From: CAYPEZ01 sp964409985 | GTDB lineage: Bacteria > Patescibacteriota > Minisyncoccia > Phycocordibacterales > UBA6899 | NCBI GenBank assembly: GCA_964409985.1 | Contig: CAYPEZ010000004.1 | Span: 1-35,181, forward strand | Direction of reading: 5' to 3' | Length of the DNA stretch: 35,181 nucleotides | Part shown: piece by piece, positions 30,882 through 35,181 of the stretch | Position numbering within the stretch: position 1 is the first letter of the stretch | Layout of the letters: every line of letters begins with the position of its first letter | Made by a program: the position numbers and the translations under genes | Notes under the pieces: model-generated | Database searches by the model: none | Told to the model about the DNA's origin: nothing | Seen by the model: the letters and a program-made list of their open reading frames with translations, nothing else

Positions 30882-31418
30882 CTAGCGTCTTCGTGGTCTA
30901 CGACTCGGCTCTTTTCCAAGGATATACCGTGTCGGGTCGAGTGAAAGGTCGAAAAATTCATCCGCAGATTCTTTCAATTTTGAAGATGATGATGCTCCGA
31001 ATGACGCAACCTCTACCTGTACCCCGTGTGTATATTTGAGATATTCCACCAGAGGAACAAAATCTCCATCTCCAGAAACAATGATAATTGCGTCTACTTT
31101 GTCAGCAAGGCGCACCGCATCGATTGCGAGTCCGACATCCCAGTCAGCTTTTTTTGCTCCACCTGAGAATATTTGGAGGTCTTTGATTTTTGTTTCAATC
31201 CCCATGTTCTGTAGTGCGTCAAAAAATGGATTTTCGTCACCACTCTCTGTTGCAATCACATACGCAATGGCTCGAACGAGCTGACGGCCCATGACTGCAT
31301 CTGATAAGACGTTTCCAAAATGCACTCGTGCACCATGAAGATGTTTGGCACTGTGATAAAGATTTTGTGTATCAATGAACACAGCAACACGCTGGCTCGG
31401 ATGTTTCACTATTGGCAT
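30882..31418 (-). CDS. NYN-domain (LabA/DUF88-like) putative ribonuclease
   Basis: The 178-residue protein has a PIN-like NYN fold. The first acidic residue is in VAVFIDTQNLYHSA, the middle in ADWDVGLAIDAVRL, and the conserved SGDGDFVPLVEYL motif follows; these Asp residues coordinate metal in the family. The C-terminus is basic (PSRRPRRR), consistent with RNA binding. The frame is open to a GTG at 31460, but a -10 (TATACT, 31445-31440) lies inside that extension, so ATG 31418 (MPIVKHPSQRVAV) is chosen. It lies between rpsO and pnp, so a role in RNA turnover is plausible but unproven. Confidence 0.85.
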   Translation of the reverse strand: MPIVKHPSQRVAVFIDTQNLYHSAKHLHGARVHFGNVLSDAVMGRQLVRAIAYVIATESGDENPFFDALQNMGIETKIKDLQIFSGGAKKADWDVGLAIDAVRLADKVDAIIIVSGDGDFVPLVEYLKYTHGVQVEVASFGASSSSKLKESADEFFDLSLDPTRYILGKEPSRRPRRR

Positions 31419-31439
31419 AAAAAATTTTGCACGAGATTC

Positions 31440-31445
31440 AGTATA
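31440..31445 (-). promoter_or_regulatory. -10 element of the NYN gene
   Basis: Minus strand TATACT; start expected near 31433, giving a ~15-nt leader without an SD. The -35 is weak. Confidence 0.35.
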
Positions 31446-31467
31446 AAAAAATGAAAACACAAGTACT

Positions 31468-31497
31468 GCCGCACCCTCACTCGTGCCGAGGTGCGGC
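31468..31497 (-). terminator. rpsO terminator
   Basis: GCCGCACC (31468-31475) pairs with GGTGCGGC (31490-31497) around a 14-nt loop. On the minus strand it lies 11 nt after the rpsO stop and is followed by AGTACTTGTGTTTTC, a weak U tract. Confidence 0.7.
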
Positions 31498-31508
31498 GTA
31501 GCTGTGTA

Positions 31509-31772
31509 TTATTTCAAACCAACTTTCTTCACAACGTCCTTAAACGACTTTGTGTTTTTCTTTTCGAGATACTTCATGTGAGCTCGGCGGTCTGCAACGA
31601 GCTTAAGAAGTCCTCGACGTGAGTGAAGATCGTTCTTGTTTTCTTTGAGGTGGCGAGTAAGTTCGTTCACTCGTTCAGTCAAAATACTGATCTGCACCTC
31701 AGGAGACCCAGTATCTTTCTCGTGGCGTGCCACTTTCTTGATGACAGCCTGCTTTTTCTTTTTCGTAAGCAT
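31509..31772 (-). CDS. rpsO: Small ribosomal subunit protein uS15
   Basis: The 87-residue protein is a primary 16S rRNA binder of the 30S platform. The family signature is complete: HEKDTGSPEVQISILTERVN, then LTRHLKENKNDLHSRRGLLK and the C-terminal 'RRAHMKYLEKKN'. The ATG at 31772 (MLTKKKKQAVIKK) is chosen over longer options because the promoter TTGCAA-17-TATACT ends 6 nt upstream, predicting a leaderless mRNA. That leaves no 5' leader in which the classical S15 autoregulatory RNA could form. Confidence 0.96.
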   Translation of the reverse strand: MLTKKKKQAVIKKVARHEKDTGSPEVQISILTERVNELTRHLKENKNDLHSRRGLLKLVADRRAHMKYLEKKNTKSFKDVVKKVGLK

Positions 31773-31778
31773 AAATGG

Positions 31779-31807
31779 AGTATAGCACAGATATGATGAA
31801 ATTGCAA
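31779..31807 (-). promoter_or_regulatory. rpsO promoter (leaderless)
   Basis: On the minus strand: -35 TTGCAA (31807-31802), a 17-nt spacer ending TGTGC, and -10 TATACT (31784-31779) with an extended TGC. The ATG follows after CCATTT. Confidence 0.75.
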
Positions 31808-31817
31808 GCACCTACGC

Positions 31818-32117
31818 TTATGACGCTTTCTGCGTTTCGAGGAATGCTTTTACGTGTGTGTCTCGTCCATCGTGCCAGAAATCTGGTTCATTTTCTGGGT
31901 CATCATGAATACTTACTCCGTGCGCACCGAGTCCTTCCTTGATGCCATTACGTGTGAGTCCGTCTTCATTCGATGTGCGTGAAACCAGATCAAGAACGGC
32001 GTCGGTGTGCCCTAACACCGCCCCACTTTTCTCGAGGTTTCCAATGACCGCATCAGCACTCACTGTATCGGAGGCCTCTTCAGCTTGTATTGGTTCGTAC
32101 TCTATGCCATCGTTCAT
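31818..32117 (-). CDS. Hypothetical small acidic protein
   Basis: The 99-residue acidic soluble protein starts MNDGIEYEPIQAEEASD. It contains 'GAVLGHTDAVLDLVSRTSNE' and 'GIKEGLGAHGVSIHDDPENE' and ends with a WHDGRDTHVKAF stretch. No TM helix, signal or known motif is visible. The start at ATG 32117 is supported by a promoter TTGACT-16-TAGGGT (32152-32125), whose -10 ends 7 nt before the ATG. Upstream frame extension would need a TTG start inside the promoter. Its codon use resembles the neighbours. Confidence 0.5.
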   Translation of the reverse strand: MNDGIEYEPIQAEEASDTVSADAVIGNLEKSGAVLGHTDAVLDLVSRTSNEDGLTRNGIKEGLGAHGVSIHDDPENEPDFWHDGRDTHVKAFLETQKAS

Positions 32118-32124
32118 AGCCTTC

Positions 32125-32152
32125 ACCCTACTCTTTTTCAATGGAAAGTCAA
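32125..32152 (-). promoter_or_regulatory. Promoter of the 99-residue acidic protein
   Basis: Minus strand: TTGACT (32152-32147), a 16-nt spacer, TAGGGT (32130-32125), then a 7-nt gap to the ATG. The -35 overlaps the stop codon of the preceding gene. Confidence 0.45.
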
Positions 32153-32382
32153 AGACCTCCAGAATTTCTTAGTTGATCTGGATGAATATCTCCTTTCTGT
32201 AAATCACCTTCCTGCAAAGTAATCCATGGACCGCCTCTTTCTTCTGCCTCTGAATATACTTCTAGTGTTTCATCCCAACTACTCCCCTCGCGCATTCCTT
32301 CTGGAATATTTGGTACATCGCCAATTGGCTCAGATTCAAATCCTTCAGGAGGCATCATCATAGAGAAAATAAGTACCTTCAT
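32149..32382 (-). CDS. Hypothetical small acidic protein
   Basis: The 77-residue frame begins MKVLIFSMMMPPEGFESEPI and continues with acidic, Gly/Pro-rich sequence ('NIPEGMREGSSWDETLEVYS', 'GGPWITLQEGDLQKGDIHPD'). No recognised domain. The start is uncertain. A GTG at 32421 extends it by 13 codons. An extended -10 TGA-TACGAT with TTGTTC 16 nt upstream overlaps the ATG at 32382 and would favour the MMMPPEG start near 32361. It is divergent from xerC and followed by the other small acidic gene. Confidence 0.45.
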   Translation of the reverse strand: MKVLIFSMMMPPEGFESEPIGDVPNIPEGMREGSSWDETLEVYSEAEERGGPWITLQEGDLQKGDIHPDQLRNSGGL

Positions 32383-32459
32383 CGTATCATTTGAATGGAA
32401 AGGAACAAGCGCGTAGTTCACATACTCTTTTGTCGAAAGAATATGTGCCCTGCTTTTCG

Positions 32460-32474
32460 TTCTATATAATAGAA
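32460..32474 (+). promoter_or_regulatory. xerC promoter overlapped by a perfect inverted repeat
   Basis: TTCTAT-ATA-ATAGAA is a perfect 6-bp inverted repeat containing the consensus -10 TATAAT (32465-32470). The xerC ATG follows 6 nt after the hexamer. The arms are identical to those over the yidC promoter (6757-6771). Confidence 0.55.
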
Positions 32475-32476
32475 GG

Positions 32477-33406
32477 ATGATAACAGTGTCTGAGCTTGCA
32501 AAGGATTTTCTTGCTTATGTTGAAGTGGAGCGAGGGCGTAGTGTGAAAACAGTTGAGAACTATGCACATTATCTTGAGCGTTTTTTAACACAGAGCAAGG
32601 TGAAACACCCAGAAGATATCACTGATGGAGTGGTAAGAGACTACCGACTCTGGCTCAATCGTCAGCCGGGAATCACGGGAGGTGCACAGGGGTCCACGAT
32701 GAAAAAGCGTACTCAGAATTACCACCTCATCGCACTCCGAGCGTTCCTCAAGTATTGTGTGAAACGGCGGATCCCTTCGCTCCCCCCTGAATCTATTGAA
32801 CTCGCAAAAACCCCTGAACGTCAGATTGATCTCATTACTCCCATTGAGCTTGAGCGTCTCATGAAATCGCCACAAGGATCCAGTATCCAAGCTCTGCGAG
32901 ACCGAGCGATTCTCGAACTCTTTTTTTCAACGGGGCTGCGTGTGTCAGAACTCTGTTCTCTACCTCGAGAGATTGACCTTACCCGCGATGAACTGTCAGT
33001 TCGTGGGAAGGGAGAGAAAGTTCGTGTCGTCTTTTTGTCTGATGGAGCCAAGCGGGCGGTGAAACAGTATCTCGACAAGCGTGACGACACCGATGATGCG
33101 CTCTTTGTGCGCCAGCGGATGAACCGAGAGAAATCGGATGGGAATGCGTCGCTCCGCCTTACTCCACGTTCTGTCGAACGGTTGATCAAACATTATGCGG
33201 TGAAAGCAGGCATTTCAAAGAAAGTCACCCCACACGTGATTCGCCACTCGTTTGCGACAGATCTTCTTGAGAACGGTGCCGACCTCCGATCAGTCCAAGC
33301 ACTTCTTGGTCACGCAAATATTTCGACAACGCAAATCTACACACACGTGACTGACGCAAAGCTTAAAGAAATCCACAAACAATTTCACGGGAAACGACGA
33401 ACATGA
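32477..33406 (+). CDS. XerC/XerD-like tyrosine recombinase
   Basis: The 309-residue site-specific recombinase probably resolves chromosome dimers at dif. The N-terminal SAM-like core-binding domain (1-105) includes 'KTVENYAHYLERFL'. The catalytic residues are all present: Arg155 (STGLRVSEL), Lys179 (GKGEKVRVV), His253 and Arg256 (HVIRHSFAT), His279 (LLGHANI) and nucleophile Tyr288 (QIYTHV). There is no nearby phage or transposon gene, which favours the housekeeping role. The ATG is 6 nt after the -10, so mRNA is probably leaderless; AGAAGG directly before the ATG is too close to act as an SD. Confidence 0.92.
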   Translation: MITVSELAKDFLAYVEVERGRSVKTVENYAHYLERFLTQSKVKHPEDITDGVVRDYRLWLNRQPGITGGAQGSTMKKRTQNYHLIALRAFLKYCVKRRIPSLPPESIELAKTPERQIDLITPIELERLMKSPQGSSIQALRDRAILELFFSTGLRVSELCSLPREIDLTRDELSVRGKGEKVRVVFLSDGAKRAVKQYLDKRDDTDDALFVRQRMNREKSDGNASLRLTPRSVERLIKHYAVKAGISKKVTPHVIRHSFATDLLENGADLRSVQALLGHANISTTQIYTHVTDAKLKEIHKQFHGKRRT

Positions 33407-33473
33407 CTCACTGTGTCAGACGTTTGAGTTGCAGGTCGTCTGTCTCATATATTGATGACCAAGATGAGAACTG

Positions 33474-33479
33474 TATACT
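33474..33479 (+). promoter_or_regulatory. -10 element of the exonuclease III gene
   Basis: TATACT, then TCTCTT and the ATG at 33486: a 6-nt gap and no SD, predicting a leaderless transcript. Confidence 0.45.
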
Positions 33480-33485
33480 TCTCTT

Positions 33486-34259
33486 ATGCGTATNNNNNNN
33501 NNNTCGTGGAACGTGAATGGACTCCGTGCGGTTGTTCGAAAGGGAGATTGGAATTTTTTTCATAAAGCTGATGCAGACATTTTTTGTATTCAAGAAACAA
33601 AGTCAGAACCGATGCAACTCACAGAAGAGACTCGAAACCCAAAGGGTTATCATTCGGTATTCTCTTGGTCGAAAGTGAAGAAAGGATACAGTGGTGTTGC
33701 TATTTTTAGTAAAGAGAAACCACAACAAGTGATCGATGGCTTGGGCGTAAAAGAATTTGATGATGAAGGTCGGCTTCTTGAAGCACATTTCAAAGACTTT
33801 GTGTTGTGGAACGTCTACTTCCCTAATGGAGGCGGCGGCCCGCATCGCATCGACTATAAACTCCGGTTCTACGATGCGTTTCTTGAACGGATCAATGCTG
33901 TCCGTAAAACCGGAAAGCCAATTATTTTTTGTGGCGATGTGAACACGGCACATGAAGCGATTGATCTTGCGAGACCAAAAGAAAATGAAAAAAACACAGG
34001 ATTCTTACCTGAGGAGCGGGCATGGCTTGATGAGGTGGTTTCACATGGCTATGTCGACATCTTCCGCCGCCTTTATCCTAATAAGAGTGGCGCATACAGT
34101 TACTGGGATATGAAAACAGCCGCACGTGATCGAAACGTCGGCTGGCGTATAGACTACTTTTTTGTTTCTCCTGATCTTGTGAAACAGGTAAAAGATTGTC
34201 GAATTCTTTCAGACGTCTACGGAAGCGACCATTGTCCGATTGAACTCACGTTGCCATAA
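33486..34259 (+). CDS. xth: Exodeoxyribonuclease III / AP endonuclease
   Basis: The protein, about 257 residues as assembled, is a Mg2+-dependent EEP-fold nuclease for base-excision repair. Motifs are SWNVNGLRA (metal-site Asn), FCIQETKS (catalytic Glu), YFPNGGGG, IFCGDVNTAHEAID (Asp/Asn), WRIDYFFVS and GSDHCPIELTL (catalytic Asp-His). After Met-Arg come 10 N (33494-33503). The frame happens to be kept across them, but relatives have only two residues between 'M-[RK]' and 'SWN', so the true gap is probably 4 bases. Conserved sequence resumes right after the gap, so the gene is intact. Confidence 0.92.
   Translation: MRXXXXSWNVNGLRAVVRKGDWNFFHKADADIFCIQETKSEPMQLTEETRNPKGYHSVFSWSKVKKGYSGVAIFSKEKPQQVIDGLGVKEFDDEGRLLEAHFKDFVLWNVYFPNGGGGPHRIDYKLRFYDAFLERINAVRKTGKPIIFCGDVNTAHEAIDLARPKENEKNTGFLPEERAWLDEVVSHGYVDIFRRLYPNKSGAYSYWDMKTAARDRNVGWRIDYFFVSPDLVKQVKDCRILSDVYGSDHCPIELTLP
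33494..33503. other. Assembly gap (10 N)
   Basis: Ten undetermined bases within codons 3-6 of the exonuclease III gene. The number is probably a placeholder for a contig join. Confidence 0.98.
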
Positions 34260-34270
34260 CAGACAAAAAA

Positions 34271-34304
34271 ATATCGCATACCACTTCCCTGTGGTACGCG
34301 ATAT
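34271..34304 (-). terminator. Terminator between convergent xth and Nudix genes
   Basis: ATATCGC-A-TACCAC, loop TTCCCT, GTGGTA-C-GCGATAT: a 13-bp stem with one mismatch. On the minus strand it is followed by a T7 run, so it terminates the Nudix gene; on the plus strand the T run is weak. Confidence 0.85.
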
Positions 34305-34308
34305 GCGT

Positions 34309-34995
34309 TTACTCCTGTGCTTCAGTTATTACCAAGTACGGTGACTTGTTTCTCGCTATGCTGGTGTAGTGGTTGTATCTCCCGCTCACAACGCTTCCAA
34401 GTTCCTGAAGCGCATGTTTCACATGAGGGAGATCGGCATATCCCAAACGCTCGAGAGACAGAAATCCGAGGGCAATAGCAATACGATGCGCAAGCATGCA
34501 TCGGAGCCGCTCCCCTTTCTCCAGTTCCTTATCGAAGAAATCGATAAGTGGGATGCGTTGTGGAGCATGAAGAACTTCATCTTTCTCTTCCCATCCTGTT
34601 TCACGCATGTGTGGCATGGTGTCGTGGATAGTCACGAAATACGCTTGAGCACTATTTTGCTGCCCTTTCATGTTGTCGTACTGTCGATATCCAAATAGTT
34701 TCGGAACATTGGGCTGAACTCTGATGCCGGACTCCTCTTCTGTTTCGCGAACCATGATTTGGCGCACGGATTCATTTTCATCCGGAGAACCAAACCCTGT
34801 ATTGGTCATGCCGGTTTGAGTAACAAGACCGCAGTCTCTCATTCCATGATCTGGATCAAACTTGCGTGCCAGGATCACTGACGGTGTGTTTCCGTCAAAG
34901 ACGAAGTTCACATTCGTTGCTGTGGTGATGGTGAAACCCCACCGCGACAGCAAGATAAAGTTTTTTGAAATCCGTACGATTTCTACCGTGCTCAT
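34309..34995 (-). CDS. Nudix hydrolase
   Basis: The 228-residue protein has a complete Nudix box G-x5-E-x7-RE-x-x-EE-x-G: Gly69, Glu75, Arg83-Glu84 and Glu87-Glu88, ending SGI. The family hydrolyses nucleoside diphosphates linked to other groups; the substrate cannot be told. The Nudix fold takes about 25-150, and a helical C-terminal extension (about 155-228) is unassigned. Unlike most genes here it has a consensus promoter and a proper SD (AGGGAG, 6 nt before the ATG). A leader with repeated GAGCAC/GTGCTC elements suggests regulated expression. Confidence 0.88.
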   Translation of the reverse strand: MSTVEIVRISKNFILLSRWGFTITTATNVNFVFDGNTPSVILARKFDPDHGMRDCGLVTQTGMTNTGFGSPDENESVRQIMVRETEEESGIRVQPNVPKLFGYRQYDNMKGQQNSAQAYFVTIHDTMPHMRETGWEEKDEVLHAPQRIPLIDFFDKELEKGERLRCMLAHRIAIALGFLSLERLGYADLPHVKHALQELGSVVSGRYNHYTSIARNKSPYLVITEAQE

Positions 34996-35033
34996 TGAGC
35001 ACTCCCTATATAAAAGAGCACGATATTGTGCTC
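34988..35033 (-). promoter_or_regulatory. Nudix leader with four alternating GAGCAC/GTGCTC segments
   Basis: Reading the minus strand 5' to 3': GAGCAC (35033-35028), N6, GTGCTC (35021-35016), then the SD, GTGCTC (35002-34997), AAT, GAGCAC (34993-34988). The first pair and the second pair each form a 6-bp hairpin (9 bp with flanks for the first). The second encloses the start codon. First-with-third or second-with-fourth pairing is equally possible, as in a switch. As DNA they are two operator-like palindromes. Confidence 0.55.
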
Positions 35034-35038
35034 TTTAG

Positions 35039-35067
35039 TTTATAACACTGAAAATCTATTAAGTCAA
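35039..35067 (-). promoter_or_regulatory. Consensus promoter of the Nudix gene
   Basis: Minus strand: -35 TTGACT (35067-35062), a 17-nt spacer, -10 TATAAA (35044-35039). +1 is expected near 35032, at the start of the leader hairpin. It begins 4 nt after the stop of the preceding gene. Confidence 0.8.
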
Positions 35068-35070
35068 TGG

Positions 35071-35181
35071 TTATGACACTCCGTACTTTTTTCGGATTTC
35101 TTTAAGCTCCTCTTCTTCAGTTTTTGCTCGAGTCTCTTTCCCTTCTTCCCCAATCTTCTTGAGTTCTTCGTTAGATAGTGC
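35071..35181 (-). CDS. C-terminal fragment of an unidentified protein (runs off the right edge)
   Basis: A minus-strand frame enters at the window edge and ends with TAA at 35073-35071. The visible 36 residues are strongly charged and helical (ALSNEELKKIGEEGKETRAK, then an acidic stretch ending LKEIRKKYGVS). This is likely the C-terminal helix of a larger protein. Too little is visible to name it. The Nudix promoter directly follows the stop codon. Confidence 0.55.
   Translation of the reverse strand, partial: ALSNEELKKIGEEGKETRAKTEEEELKEIRKKYGVS

Noticed and set aside
32460..32490. dif site in front of the xerC-like gene
   Set aside because: The inverted repeat has a 3-bp centre and 6-bp arms instead of two 11-bp arms with a 6-8-bp centre, and it matches the yidC promoter rather than dif consensus.
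1..35181. CRISPR arrays, tRNA or rRNA genes, insertion sequences
   Set aside because: No spaced direct repeats, no recognisable tRNA T-arm or rRNA stretches and no transposase motifs were found by eye; a covariance-model search would be needed to exclude small RNAs.

Overview
The window reads as a near-origin chromosomal segment of a Candidate Phyla Radiation bacterium (Patescibacteria), most probably of the Parcubacteria/Paceibacteria lineage. This is inferred from the compact gene set, many short membrane proteins without known relatives, a 249-residue YidC, a VirB4/PrgI secretion locus of the kind seen in these genomes, and the scarcity of Shine-Dalgarno sites. UGA is a normal stop here (rnpA, rsmA, xerC and the propeller-like T4SS gene end in TGA), so this is not one of the CPR lineages that recode UGA as glycine. 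A run of 10 N at 33494-33503 shows the sequence is a draft scaffold.

Layout. Positions 1-2723: the start of a leftward gene resembling tyrosyl-tRNA synthetase, and a divergent class A penicillin-binding protein. Positions 2728-8016: the origin region, with a DciA-like helicase-loader gene, dnaN and dnaA on the minus strand, DnaA-box-like sites on both sides of dnaA, then rpmH-rnpA-yidD-yidC-jag on the plus strand, the classical bacterial oriC neighbourhood. Positions 8021-19857: one long minus-strand type IV secretion-like locus of nine genes. It encodes a TSP3-repeat membrane protein, a secreted protein, a VirB6/TrbL-like membrane protein with a coiled-coil tail, a Q-rich protein, PrgI, a TraC-like N-terminal protein, the VirB4 ATPase, an Ig-like secreted protein, a membrane-anchored propeller-like protein, and a VirB2-like two-TM protein fused to a Cys-rich and M15-like C-terminus. 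No relaxase, VirD4 coupling protein or VirB11 is seen in the window. Positions 19986-35181: housekeeping and orphan genes. These are a membrane protein fused to a spermidine-synthase-like fold, rsmA, uvrD/pcrA, a LysM-M23 peptidase, comM, pnp, a NYN nuclease, rpsO, several hypotheticals, a Xer recombinase, exonuclease III, a Nudix hydrolase, and the C-terminus of one more gene.

Regulation. The strongest pattern is architectural. At least twelve genes have a -10-like hexamer ending only 6-8 nt before the start codon, so their mRNAs should be leaderless. Many have an extended -10 (TGN, often GTGGTA). Two of these promoters (yidC and xerC) share the same perfect inverted repeat, TTCTAT-N3-ATAGAA. 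The Nudix gene is the exception: it has a consensus promoter, a real SD and a leader with four alternating GAGCAC/GTGCTC segments. The M23 peptidase gene lacks any usual start codon for its membrane-anchor segment. The T4SS leader has a strong hairpin carrying a perfect SD and a possible 13-residue leader peptide.
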